Shown: positions 1 through 8,025 of the stretch, one piece after another
Position numbering within the stretch: position 1 is the first letter of the stretch
Layout: every line of letters starts with the position of its first letter
DNA from: Chitinispirillaceae bacterium
Lineage (GTDB): Bacteria > Fibrobacterota > Chitinivibrionia > Chitinivibrionales > Chitinispirillaceae
DNA: 64,000 nucleotides
NCBI GenBank assembly: GCA_016932075.1
Contig: JAFGDP010000066.1
Span: 1-64,000 of the forward strand
Reading direction: 5' to 3'
The notes under the pieces: generated by a model
Databases searched by the model: none
Seen by the model: only the letters and a program-made list of their open reading frames with translations
Told to the model about the DNA's origin: nothing
Translations under genes and position numbers: made by a program

Positions 1-121
1 ACTGCGGCACATTTGTGCCTGGTGCGCGACAGACTAATGGCTTCTCTCTGTTCAGCCATTACCTTCCGTCGCCCCTGGCGCGAAAACAGCCTTCTATTAT
101 CGCTTATCCCTCACGTAAGAC
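1..121 (+). repeat. Right part of an integron attC site
   Basis: The first 121 bases form a long imperfect palindrome with the layout of an attC recombination site. A perfect 8-bp stem, TAATGGCT (35-42) with AGCCATTA (54-61), closes an 11-nt loop, and the outer arms (about 5-30 and 63-95) pair imperfectly. The right end, CTTATCCCTC followed by GTAAGAC (115-121), closely matches the right end of the complete attC at 2165-2284 (CTTATCCCTC then GTTAGAC). The left R'' box would lie before position 1, so the site is cut by the window edge. The R' box deviates at one base from the GTTRRRY consensus. Confidence 0.55.
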
Positions 122-1016
122 GAACAATCCCACCCCTAAATGACCAGATCTTGCGAAGATTGTAAATAGTGCAGGCACGTGCGTGAAATGGCTGGTAGTG
201 CAGTATAATGCATTGATTTGATAAAGGATAAGCTTTTTTAAGCCCAGGAAAAGGGTATCCTGATTCGCTTTTTATCCATACAACAGCGAAACTTGTTATT
301 TTTCAATAAATTATCAGTTCAAAGCGCAAAATCCTCTGTTCTTCAATCAAAAACAATGTTAATCTTCCTGAAATTCCCGGATTTTAATCAATGATAATCG
401 TCCGCAGGTCCGGAAAGTTGGTTTTTGGAACAAAAACATAGCTCTCAAGCGTGGATTGCAGTTTTTAGGATCCTATTTTATCGTTCGCACAGACAGATTC
501 CTCTATTCTAGAATTAGTTTGGGTGTTCGGAAAAACTTGGGAGCTCATTCTAATTTTAAAATGGTTACCCGACAACTCCCGGACACCCATTCCAATTTTA
601 AAATGGCTGTCCAACAACTCCCGGACACCCATTCTAATTTTAAAATGGCTACCCGACAACTCCCGGACACCCATTCCAATTTTAAAATGGCTTCCCGAGA
701 GTTTGCGGGGACAAAATCTAGTTTTTTTTGGGGCTGTTACGTTCCATTAAATGGATGTAAGGTCTTTAAATGGGTTTAAACCGGTTTAATAATAAAAGAA
801 ATGAACCATTACAAAAGTACGTTTGATTTTTTACTGGATACTAAAATCATTTTCGGCACAAGAAAGGTTAATGAGTTAAATTGAGGGCCTTCAAACGTAT
901 CATTATGAATATGAATTGGAATATTCGACTTAGTAAATATTATAATTGGAGGGTAGTCGGACAGTTAAATATCTGAATTCTTTCTAATAGATGTTAGATC
1001 TAAGAGATCAAAATAA
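122..1016. other. AT-rich stretch without a recognisable gene
   Basis: About 900 bases between the first attC-like site and the YiiX-like gene. It contains the 42-bp tandem repeat described separately. Open frames over the repeat on both strands (for example 456-779 plus) have no recognisable domain and owe their length to a repeat unit divisible by three. A GTTAAAT at 964-970 fits the attC R' consensus but has no convincing paired left box. I see no RNA gene or clear promoter here. Confidence 0.5.
546..700 (+). repeat. 42-bp tandem repeat, four copies
   Basis: Units start at 546, 588, 630 and 672, exactly 42 bases apart; the last copy is partial. Each unit begins CATTC(T/C)AATTTTAAAATGG and continues with CCCGACAACTCCCGGACAC or a close variant. 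Because 42 is a multiple of three, both strands stay open through the array. The plus strand reads a 14-residue unit, SNFKMATRQLPDTH, and the minus strand a unit such as MGVRELSGSHFKI. There are no spacers, so this is not a CRISPR. Confidence 0.85.
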
Positions 1017-1847
1017 ATGAAGATAAAATCAAATCATTTATTTCGAATATTGAAGGATTTCATTTTAAATGAACTCCCAATCGCAGTGTTAGACAATTTA
1101 GATTTTAAAAATAAAAAATATATTATAAGCAGCATCAAGCACGATTTTATTGGATTAAGTGTCGATGATTGCTTTTTGGTATGGGGCTGTAATTATTATA
1201 ATTCGTTCAGAATATATCTTGAAAATCAAGAAGATATTTTAAAAGACTGTATTATTAGAGAGTATCTAGGTAAAATTGAAAATCAGGAAATATCTAAATA
1301 TTTTGCAGATAATCATGATAATCCTTTTGCGATTGATCATTTAGTAAGAGTATTTGTGCATCAGAAAGAATTGGAAAATATTACTCAATATCCACCACTA
1401 TTTATTCATAAAAGCCAAGAAGAGCATGAAAGCCGACTTCAATTAATAAAGAATATTGCTGAGCCTGGAGATACCTTATTCACTTTTAATAATATGAGTA
1501 GAATATCAAAGTTAATAAGAAGGTATGATAGGTGTCAATTTTCCCATTGTGCATTAGTTACTATAAATAAGACAATTATTAATGTTGGATTAGATGGTGT
1601 AAAAGAAATAAAATTTGATAATTTTAACGATAAAAGATATTTCTTAGGTCTGTATAGGGCAAGAAATATTGAGAGAAGTAAGAGAAATGAAATAGGCGCT
1701 TACTGTTATAAAACATTAGGAAGAAAGTTTAATTGGGCAGGTATCTTTATATATGTTTTATTTAAAGAAATGGGTATTAAATTTGATAGGCCTAGTCCTG
1801 GTGATTTATTAAGAGCAAATATATTTGATTTAATTTACTTTCTTTAA
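1017..1847 (+). CDS. YiiX-like permuted papain-fold (NlpC/P60-type) hydrolase homologue
   Basis: A 276-residue protein. Its second half resembles the YiiX/YaeF family of permuted papain-like amidases. Visible features are the GD turn at 151-152, a candidate catalytic His in FSHCAL (H177), a DGVKEI segment, GLYRAR near 211-216, and a terminal SPGDLL (260-265). In family members a Cys (CSELV-type motif) precedes this end by about 20 residues. Here that position reads NWAGIF (239-244), so the nucleophile may be missing; C230 lies ten residues earlier. The N-terminal 135 residues are unrecognised. Codon use is very AT-rich, unlike the rest of the window, and the gene lies between attC-like sites, so it is probably an integron cassette gene. 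A small membrane protein gene follows 11 bases later. Confidence 0.65.
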   Translation: MKIKSNHLFRILKDFILNELPIAVLDNLDFKNKKYIISSIKHDFIGLSVDDCFLVWGCNYYNSFRIYLENQEDILKDCIIREYLGKIENQEISKYFADNHDNPFAIDHLVRVFVHQKELENITQYPPLFIHKSQEEHESRLQLIKNIAEPGDTLFTFNNMSRISKLIRRYDRCQFSHCALVTINKTIINVGLDGVKEIKFDNFNDKRYFLGLYRARNIERSKRNEIGAYCYKTLGRKFNWAGIFIYVLFKEMGIKFDRPSPGDLLRANIFDLIYFL

Positions 1848-1858
1848 AAGGAGTGTTT

Positions 1859-2170
1859 ATGGCTTATGTAAAAAAAACTGAAGACTCTATGTTAACAATA
1901 TCAATTGTATTAATTGCAGCTTTTTGCGTTGCTCTTGCAGGACCTTTGACAATTTATTTGGGATATAAACTACTTATAATGGGTATTGTATCAAATCAAT
2001 TTAATTTCACTGCAAATTTAAAAGGAATTCAACTGGCTATTGCAGGATCATGCCCGGGGTTAGTAATAGCTGCTCTTGGTAGCTATGTAACTACAAAAGG
2101 ATATAAATTCTTAGCAAAATTAATTTTAAATAATTTTGGAACAACTCAAAATAAAGACAAGGAAATCTAA
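1859..2170 (+). CDS. Small two-helix membrane protein (cassette gene)
   Basis: A 103-residue protein with two hydrophobic stretches, roughly residues 12-45 and 60-80, separated by a short polar loop, and a lysine- and asparagine-rich tail. No family is recognised. The ATG at 1859 is chosen because AAGGAG (1848-1853) sits five bases upstream; the GTG at 1853 overlaps that site. The gene follows the YiiX-like gene by 11 bases and its stop codon lies inside the left box of the complete attC, the usual arrangement in an integron cassette. It may be co-translated with, and act with, the upstream hydrolase homologue, but that is inference from position alone. Confidence 0.6.
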   Translation: MAYVKKTEDSMLTISIVLIAAFCVALAGPLTIYLGYKLLIMGIVSNQFNFTANLKGIQLAIAGSCPGLVIAALGSYVTTKGYKFLAKLILNNFGTTQNKDKEI

Positions 2171-2284
2171 CTCGGCAATCATGCTGGCCGGAACTGAACG
2201 TTTCTGATCCAGGATATTAGTAAAGAAAAAACTTACTGAAGAAAACACGTTTGGTATCACCGGCAGCTTATCCCTCGGTTAGAC
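2165..2284 (+). repeat. Complete attC-like integron recombination site (120 bp)
   Basis: R'' box ATCTAAC (2165-2171) fits RYYYAAC and overlaps the stop codon of the preceding gene. R' box GTTAGAC (2278-2284) fits GTTRRRY. Between them the arms are imperfectly self-complementary: the left arm TCGGCAATCATGCTGGCCGG pairs with the reverse complement of the right arm, CGAGGGATAAGCTGCCGG, leaving extrahelical bases. An inner pairing of TTAGTAA with TTACTGAA closes an A-rich loop near 2224-2230. Length, boxes, asymmetric bulges and position after a gene all match the known attC structure. Confidence 0.75.
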
Positions 2285-2364
2285 CGCAATGAGAAGAGAA
2301 TGAAGATATTGGCATTTATTCTATCATTATTTGTTTTGTCTTTTCCATCATTATTGGTATTGGA

Positions 2365-2778
2365 ATGATTATTATCGGAATTGGAAATAATTTGTCTAGA
2401 ATGATAATTAGAAAACCAGTAAAACATAATTATTCAGATGTTTATGATATAAACAATAAAAGAATATTTAGAACATCACCTGGCTTTTATGAATGTAATT
2501 ATTGCATAAAGAAGGAATATTCAAAGTTTGACTCATATATCGAGCATGAAACATTAATGAAAGAAATTCAAGAAAATATAAATATTGAATTGATTGGTAC
2601 ATACAAAGGGTATTTAGGAAAGCCAATATTTGATTTTTTATGAATTGGCTTTGGAAGGGAAGGTTTTAAGGGGGAAGATATTTATAGATGAAATAAATGT
2701 GGGCAAATATTTGTATTATCTAAACCTGACAATACATGGAGAGGATATTTTCATAGAGTAATTCAAAAAGCGATCTAA
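2365..2778 (+). pseudogene. Broken small cassette gene with two in-frame TGA codons
   Basis: The ATG at 2365 opens a 92-residue frame ending at TGA 2641-2643. The same frame then continues, interrupted only by a second TGA (2689-2691), as GFGREGFKGEDIYR and GQIFVLSKPDNTWRGYFHRV until TAA 2776-2778, which lies inside the next attC-like R'' box. Upstream, the same frame is open from 2293 and encodes a strongly hydrophobic segment (IIICFVFSIIIGIG), but without an ATG, GTG or TTG. A signal-like peptide starting at ATG 2300 is in another frame. The simplest reading is a decayed cassette gene; recoding of TGA is less likely because the neighbouring cassette gene uses TGG for Trp. No family is recognised. 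Confidence 0.5.
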
Positions 2779-2834
2779 CAACGCGCTCAATCTGGACTGG
2801 GAACTGTTGCGTGTTGTTCCGGGCTTGTGAAATA
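2773..2834 (+). repeat. Left half of an attC-like site
   Basis: ATCTAAC (2773-2779) fits the R'' consensus and overlaps the TAA that ends the broken cassette frame, exactly as in the complete site at 2165. It is followed by AACGCGCTCAATC, typical of attC left arms, and by an inner stem GGGAAC/GTTCC. No matching L'/R' pair (GTTRRRY) follows. The sequence instead runs into the stop codon of a minus-strand C-terminal-domain remnant at 2835, so the site appears truncated. Confidence 0.5.
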
Positions 2835-3070
2835 TTACTTTCCTATTACTATTCTCTCGTTCATGCTTTGCGCCGCGCTGTGTACCCTCGCCACATACAC
2901 ACCCCACGGCAGGTGCGAGACATCCGCGCTCTCGCCTGATGCGATGGTTTTGTTGAAAACGTTCCTGCCCGCAGCCGTGCAGAGCGTCAAGGCGACACGC
3001 TGATCGTGCTCGATTCCCCTTGGCACGAGCTTCAATGCGCCGCCCCTGTTTTCCGGCTTGATGCCGTACG
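2835..3070 (-). pseudogene. Remnant of a T9SS-type C-terminal sorting domain
   Basis: Directly downstream of the metallopeptidase stop codon, and in a different frame, lies an open stretch ending at TAA 2835-2837. It reads as the last ~78 residues of a secreted protein: VALTLCTAAGRNVF, then SHLPWGVYVARVH, then NERIVIGK. This has the layout of the type IX secretion/Por tail (beta strands, GVY motif, final basic residues). The metallopeptidase has its own similar tail just upstream. It is either the leftover 3' end of another secreted-protein gene or a duplicated tail cut off by a frameshift near 3071. No start codon of its own is evident. Confidence 0.55.
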
Positions 3071-4333
3071 TCACTTCCTTATGAAAGCTGGAATGGCTGT
3101 TTTTTCCGTGCCGGTCTGTATCCGGATAATGTACATGCCGTTCCCGTTGCGATAAAGCGTGTTGGCAATGTTTTGGGTATGCCATCCTGATCCATACGCG
3201 CCGCTCAGCACCTGGGAAATTTTCCGGCCCTGGGTATTGAATAGTGCGATTGAAACAGGGACCAGGCCGCCGTTTTTGCGCAGTGGGATGAAAAACGTAA
3301 TGTATCCTGCAACAATGTTAGCCTTGACCTGCTGCTTCTTTGAAACATTTGGCGCTATAGTAGAAGCATCCGGCAGCAGAAAAGGCAAATCAAGCCGCTG
3401 GATAACTTCTACTTTATAAAAGGCAAAGCGGTTGGGAAAAATGTTGCTGATGTCGCCCAGCATGTCGGTGTTCTGCATGTAGAGATACATGAGCCGGTTA
3501 TACTCGGCAAAATCCTCTGCCCTGTTCGTGTTGCCGTAACTGGAAACCTGGGCTATGTCCAGGGAAAGCACCGCCTCCCAATCCCTGTCCAGCCGAAAGG
3601 TCATATGCGTGCCATGGCCCATCTCATGGGCAAAGATGCTCTGCATCTGGGGTATGTCGCCGGGATTGCGGGTGCAGATATACACCCGGTTGGTATTTCC
3701 ATACCATGTTCCACCGTCTTGAGGTTGATAATGAACCAGTTCCAATAGTTCCAACTGCCCAAAGGGGAAAAAGGAAATTGCCTCGGCTATCCGTTCATAC
3801 ACGTCCCATTCTTCTGAAAAGGATTGAATACGCACCAGGTGGTTGTTAAAGGTCATCCGGTACTCAAATCCAGGCCCGTTGTAATCTATGCCAAAATCAG
3901 GATGGTACGTTATGTCGACGGGCCCTTCGAGCAGGTACTCCACCTGGGGATACTGGCTCATGTCAAACCTGGCGCGCAGCCCTGATTTGTATCCGCGGAA
4001 ATAGGTTATGAGCAGGTCGGTCTGATCCTGGGCGCTCTGGCTCTCATAATTGTTGTCGCTGATGAAGTCGCCGAGATCTCGCTGGGCGCTTCGCGCGTCG
4101 GGAAAATGCTCCACGGTCAGCCAGGCCCGCACCTGCTCCTGCTGATCAGCGGTCATGGCTGCAAATCCGGCAGAGTTGTAAATGACCTCGGCCTCTGCCT
4201 GCAATTGAGCGGCTGATTTGTTGATTACAACGGTACGGTCGGTGCCGTCATAGAGATCATACCCCGGGCCAATGATTGATGTTGCCCATATAGGAAGAGC
4301 CAGAAAGGTCAGAACGAGAAGCTGTTTTTTCAT
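3071..4333 (-). CDS. Secreted zinc metallopeptidase with C-terminal sorting domain
   Basis: A 420-residue protein with a signal peptide (about residues 1-18). The HEXXH zinc motif HEMGH is at 236-240, in FAHEMGHGTHMTF. A later RAEDFAEYNR (271-280) probably supplies the third zinc ligand, as in gluzincins; this identifies a metallopeptidase without naming a family. The last ~70 residues (VSIALFNTQGRKI, then GNGMYIIRIQTG, ending in FIRK) resemble T9SS/Por-type sorting tails, so the protein is probably exported and attached to, or released at, the surface. AAAGGAG lies six bases before the ATG, and a good promoter lies at 4404-4432. A second tail fragment follows in another frame. Confidence 0.75.
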   Translation of the reverse strand: MKKQLLVLTFLALPIWATSIIGPGYDLYDGTDRTVVINKSAAQLQAEAEVIYNSAGFAAMTADQQEQVRAWLTVEHFPDARSAQRDLGDFISDNNYESQSAQDQTDLLITYFRGYKSGLRARFDMSQYPQVEYLLEGPVDITYHPDFGIDYNGPGFEYRMTFNNHLVRIQSFSEEWDVYERIAEAISFFPFGQLELLELVHYQPQDGGTWYGNTNRVYICTRNPGDIPQMQSIFAHEMGHGTHMTFRLDRDWEAVLSLDIAQVSSYGNTNRAEDFAEYNRLMYLYMQNTDMLGDISNIFPNRFAFYKVEVIQRLDLPFLLPDASTIAPNVSKKQQVKANIVAGYITFFIPLRKNGGLVPVSIALFNTQGRKISQVLSGAYGSGWHTQNIANTLYRNGNGMYIIRIQTGTEKTAIPAFIRK

Positions 4334-4733
4334 ATCATGCTCCTTTGGTTATTCACGATACATTTGAAAATGGAAAACACGTCATGTTGGAATTCTCTCC
4401 CCCATGATAAAGAATCCCACATGAAACAGCAAAAGCGTTCATTCTCTATTATCTGTTTATAAATATAAGGTAAAATGGAAAAAAGTCAGAAAAAAGGAAG
4501 GCGCATGATTATATCGGCAAAAAGGATACGTTTTCAATAGAATGGTCATACATGAGATCCGGTTATTGTACCTAATCATTCCCTGTCGTTAGGTTCCCTT
4601 GGTTTCTTTTACGCCTTGCTGCTTTGCTCCTTTTGCTATATAGTATTTTCGACAATACGAGAATCCGGCAAGCAACGGCCGCTCGCAGAAGTGCATCAGT
4701 TCATCAATACTAAGGTTTAAAAAACTTCTGTAC
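4334..4733. other. Divergent intergenic region
   Basis: A 400-base AT-rich spacer between the metallopeptidase (leftward) and the SurA-like gene (rightward). It holds the leftward promoter at 4404-4432. A possible rightward pair, TTGCTG (4616) and TATATA (4637), has a spacer of only 15 bases and is weak. I see no gene or RNA. Confidence 0.4.
4404..4432 (-). promoter_or_regulatory. Promoter of the metallopeptidase gene
   Basis: On the minus strand a -35 TTGCTG (4432-4427) and a -10 TATCAT (4409-4404) are separated by 17 bases. This would give a leader of roughly 60 bases ending in the AAAGGAG ribosome binding site and the ATG at 4333. Confidence 0.5.
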
Positions 4734-6296
4734 ATGAAACGCTTTTTATTAGCACCCCTGCTTAGCGGTTTGCTGACCATGGGCATCCTGTGCACCGGGC
4801 CAGCTCCCGGGCCTGACGCTCTGGCAACCATCGGACCCACCAGTATCACGCAGCTTGACGTTGACGCGTTCAATGCCGTGCGTGAGTTCAGCAAGGATAT
4901 CTATGACAGCACCACCATTCTTGCGCAGAACCCGGTCTCAACGCTGATTGCGGTCGAGGTCCTGTATCAGGGTTCCGGCCGCTTGAAAAAGAGCAGGGAG
5001 ATCCGCTCTGGCAGGGAGTGGAAATGGCGCAGGGCCGGTCTGATCGCGCACCTGTATGGCAGGGAAGCGTTTCAGAAATATCTGGGCCAGAGCGAGGCGG
5101 ATGTCAGGAACTACTATGCAACGCATAAAAAAGAGTTTGAAAAGCTGGAAGTGCACGACTCTGCGGGCGTTGTGTGCACCACCCGGACGGTTGCGCCGTT
5201 TGATTCGATCCAGGGTTGGGTCGCTGAAATGCTGTTTTTCAGCAGGTACAAGCCGGACTCCTCTACCATGGACCTGCGCCACCGCAGGACGTTCCGCATG
5301 TTCCGCGAGAGCGGGTACCGCGACCACTTCATGAGAAAAATGTACCGGGAGAAATACGGCACACCGCTGCCGGATTCACTGGTAACGCTGGTGAAAAAAG
5401 GGGGTATCATCGATTCCCAGGATCTGCGGACCGTGCGGTCATGGTACCGGGGCGACGAGTATGCGTGGCTTGATTCCACCCCCTCCTCCCTGATCACCAT
5501 GGCCCTGCGGTTCCTGCTTTTCACCAAACAGGCCGAGGCCAGGGGTTTTCTTGACAGGAAAGATATGACGGCGGTGCTTTCCTGGGCCTGGAAATACGAG
5601 GTGGCCCGGCAGTATGCACTTCGTTCGCTGCTCCCGGCTGCCAGGAGATCGGCCGGCATTGACACTGCCATGGCGCTTTTTTCGTATTGGGACGAAACGG
5701 GCGATCCGGGCATGCTCCTTGATTCCGGCGCATTTCGCAGGCACTGCGCGCATCTGGATTCGCTTGAGGTCGCGGTTTCCTTTGACAGTCTGGTGTATGC
5801 GCACCGCACACGGTACCCGGTGCGGTTCCTCCAGGACCTATGGGTCGATCATAAGGCGAAAACTCCTTCAGAGCTTTCGCGGGTCGCGGATTCGCTGCGT
5901 GATGCCGGCAATGCCGCTTTTGCCCAGGAGAACTATACTCTCTTAATCGACCACTTCCTGTTCCTGCCCCACGGCAAGAATGCGCTTATTGAAGCCGCGA
6001 AAATCCATACGGAAAGGCGAGACTATCGTGCGGCCATCGCACTGTACCGCCGGTTTCTTGTGAGCGGCGCAGACAGATCACGGATCCCGGGACTCATGTT
6101 CACGATCGGCTTTATTTACGACAAGTATTGCGCCATGCCGGAACTGGCAGAGGTGCAGTACCGGTATATCCTTAAAAACGCGCCGCAGAGCGACGTGGCG
6201 GCGGATGCCGAAGTGATGCTCCTGCACCTCGGCGAGCCCATGCCGAGCATAGAGGTGCTCAGGGCGGAAGCGGCGTGCCAGGGTAAAAAAAATTGA
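4734..6296 (+). CDS. SurA-like periplasmic protein with TPR C-terminus, no PPIase domain
   Basis: A 520-residue exported protein. The N-terminus is hydrophobic and ends in GILC (about residue 20), a poor lipobox, so it may be a lipoprotein. The segment after it (ALATIGPTSITQLDVDAF) and the downstream QSEADVRNYYATHKKEFEKL match the N-terminal chaperone part of SurA/PpiC-type foldases, where the second motif normally leads into the parvulin domain. I see no parvulin domain; a long helical region follows. The last ~120 residues contain TPR-like helices (DYRAAIALYRRFLVSG, LAEVQYRYILKNAPQSDVAA). A role in outer-membrane or secreted protein folding is inferred. It appears monocistronic. Confidence 0.55.
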   Translation: MKRFLLAPLLSGLLTMGILCTGPAPGPDALATIGPTSITQLDVDAFNAVREFSKDIYDSTTILAQNPVSTLIAVEVLYQGSGRLKKSREIRSGREWKWRRAGLIAHLYGREAFQKYLGQSEADVRNYYATHKKEFEKLEVHDSAGVVCTTRTVAPFDSIQGWVAEMLFFSRYKPDSSTMDLRHRRTFRMFRESGYRDHFMRKMYREKYGTPLPDSLVTLVKKGGIIDSQDLRTVRSWYRGDEYAWLDSTPSSLITMALRFLLFTKQAEARGFLDRKDMTAVLSWAWKYEVARQYALRSLLPAARRSAGIDTAMALFSYWDETGDPGMLLDSGAFRRHCAHLDSLEVAVSFDSLVYAHRTRYPVRFLQDLWVDHKAKTPSELSRVADSLRDAGNAAFAQENYTLLIDHFLFLPHGKNALIEAAKIHTERRDYRAAIALYRRFLVSGADRSRIPGLMFTIGFIYDKYCAMPELAEVQYRYILKNAPQSDVAADAEVMLLHLGEPMPSIEVLRAEAACQGKKN

Positions 6297-6362
6297 CAGC
6301 CCAAAAAAAGGTGAGCTTCCGTACAGGGCAACTGCATTCTAAGCCATGGCGCGTCGACAGTT

Positions 6363-7472
6363 TCAGGGAGTAACCCTGGAAGAGCGCATTGCATAGGACG
6401 CGCCGTAGCTTATCTGCGCGGCAACGCGCTGAAATTTGAGCGGATCCAGGTCTCCGTCAACGCACATATCATAGGAAAGCTCCAGCGTCATTCCTGTTGG
6501 AAGCGCGAGCTGGACATCCTGCGTGGCGGTATAATAAAACGGCCGCTGCTCGAACTGTGCATAGACATAATTAAGGCCGTTCAGGAATTCGCCTGCCGTG
6601 GTGAGTTTTAGCGAGCAATTCCAGGGAACGGCAAAAGTAACGGAATGGGCCGAATAGATGCTGTAGGCGACATTGTCCGTATATCCTGGACACAGGTCAC
6701 CCATCTCCGGAACAACAGAGGTGTCGACGCCAAAAAACAGCTCCAGAAACCCGGTGTAGAGGCGGGAAGATCTCGCCGTTATGCCGACATCGTGCAGGAA
6801 CAGGCGGCGCGACCGGTATTCGCCGCGATCATTATACCGGGCGATTTTTGGAGAAGCGAGCATATACTCCACCGTGACGAGTTCATGCGGGCGCACGCTC
6901 AGCCGGCCAACCAGGAGTCGGTACAAATCCGACGGCCGCGTTCCTGGCAGTGCGTGCAACGGGTAATCAAACGTTCCGAACGCGTAATCGACCATGGGAT
7001 GCAGGCTGCCGAACACGGCAGCACCGGAACGGTACCCGGTCACACCCAGCTCGTATTTGCAGTGCTGGGTGGTGAAACTGCGATACACGGTGGGCAACTG
7101 AGAATACTCGATCAGGTTGTTGGCGCCAAAAGGGATCTTGAATTTGCCTGCCTTGAACTTCAGGTAGGGCTTGAACGCAAGAACAACCCATGCATTCTCG
7201 ATAATCTCTTTGATATACGGCTCATTAGCCAGATTGATGCCAATGCTGCCTGTTGCGCTGATGCCGCGAACCTGCCTTTCAGAGAACACGCCGGCTTTTA
7301 TCCGGTGATACCCGATCTCAAACATCCCGTTTGCGTACCATGCGTCGTTCTGATGACAGCGCGACCACGGCTGCACAAACATGCTAACGGTAGCCGTCGT
7401 ATCAGCAGGCAGAGTGAATGCGCAGCAAATCATCGCCATAATGGCACCGTATGCGACATGTCGCGGTGTCAT
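6363..7472 (-). CDS. Outer-membrane beta-barrel (porin-like) protein
   Basis: A 369-residue protein with a signal peptide (TPRHVAYGAIMAMICCAF...) followed by alternating beta strands rich in aromatic residues. The segment KFKIPFGANNLIEYSQLPTV resembles the region of phosphate-selective or alginate-type porins where an FG-containing strand is followed by a loop. The C-terminus does not end in the classical Phe. The start at 7472 is chosen because AGGAG lies four bases upstream; the frame is open further to 7535. Substrate unknown. It runs toward the SurA-like gene (convergent, 66-base gap). Confidence 0.55.
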   Translation of the reverse strand: MTPRHVAYGAIMAMICCAFTLPADTTATVSMFVQPWSRCHQNDAWYANGMFEIGYHRIKAGVFSERQVRGISATGSIGINLANEPYIKEIIENAWVVLAFKPYLKFKAGKFKIPFGANNLIEYSQLPTVYRSFTTQHCKYELGVTGYRSGAAVFGSLHPMVDYAFGTFDYPLHALPGTRPSDLYRLLVGRLSVRPHELVTVEYMLASPKIARYNDRGEYRSRRLFLHDVGITARSSRLYTGFLELFFGVDTSVVPEMGDLCPGYTDNVAYSIYSAHSVTFAVPWNCSLKLTTAGEFLNGLNYVYAQFEQRPFYYTATQDVQLALPTGMTLELSYDMCVDGDLDPLKFQRVAAQISYGASYAMRSSRVTP

Positions 7473-7620
7473 TTTGCTCCTGTTCATACCTGAAGAGTCG
7501 TTTGGTCTGGTCGTGCGAATGATATGAATATCCATGCTCTAAAAAGTGAATTCCGTCATTAAAAATAGCTGACCGTATTTATTATGTCAAGATGAGCCGG
7601 TTTCGCACATGCGGGGAACA

Positions 7621-8025
7621 CTATCGCGGATTCCACTGCTGCGCTGCAGTCATGATCGCAACCACGAAAATCATCATTCCGGTGGCCAAAAGCACCTGCT
7701 GCCTGCCTCCGTAGGTGCGCTTGATGAGCTTGATGTTTTCAGAACCCTCCTTCCGGGGTTGTGGAAACGGCAGGGTGTCTTTTTTCAATGAATCGATGAG
7801 CGGGGTGCGGGAACCAACCGTTAACGATGGCGCCGTGTCGGCAACGGCGGCAGCCGCAGACAGCGAATCTGCCGTATCAACGACTGTAACTGCGGTAGCG
7901 GTATCAGACACATGGTGTGCAGCGGTGAGCGTATCTGCGGAAAAGACCATGCTTATCGCAAGGGCAATTACAGCGGGAATCAGACACACGGTATTTTGCC
8001 GCGTTTTTGCCGCCACGATACTCAT
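7621..8025 (-). CDS. Small exported or membrane protein, unknown function
   Basis: A 134-residue protein with an N-terminal hydrophobic segment (about 11-30), a middle rich in Ala, Thr, Asp and Val that looks disordered (repeated VSDTATAV/VADTAPSL-like stretches), and a C-terminal transmembrane helix (QVLLATGMMIFVVAIM). Its ATG overlaps the gatB stop codon as ATGA (8022-8025), so it is translationally coupled and the last gene of the miaB-gatB run. No family recognised. Confidence 0.6.
   Translation of the reverse strand: MSIVAAKTRQNTVCLIPAVIALAISMVFSADTLTAAHHVSDTATAVTVVDTADSLSAAAAVADTAPSLTVGSRTPLIDSLKKDTLPFPQPRKEGSENIKLIKRTYGGRQQVLLATGMMIFVVAIMTAAQQWNPR

Noticed and set aside
546..700. CRISPR array
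   Set aside because: The 42-bp units are directly adjacent with no variable spacers, so this is a simple tandem repeat.
456..779. 107-residue repeat protein gene
   Set aside because: The open frame depends on the repeat length, lacks a ribosome binding site, and the opposite strand is equally open.
964..970. Another attC R' box (GTTAAAT)
   Set aside because: The region is AT-rich, and no complementary left arm or R'' box could be paired.
2365..2778. A TGA-recoded or selenocysteine gene as the main call
   Set aside because: The neighbouring cassette gene uses TGG for Trp, no selenocysteine hairpin was evident, and decay explains the stops more simply.
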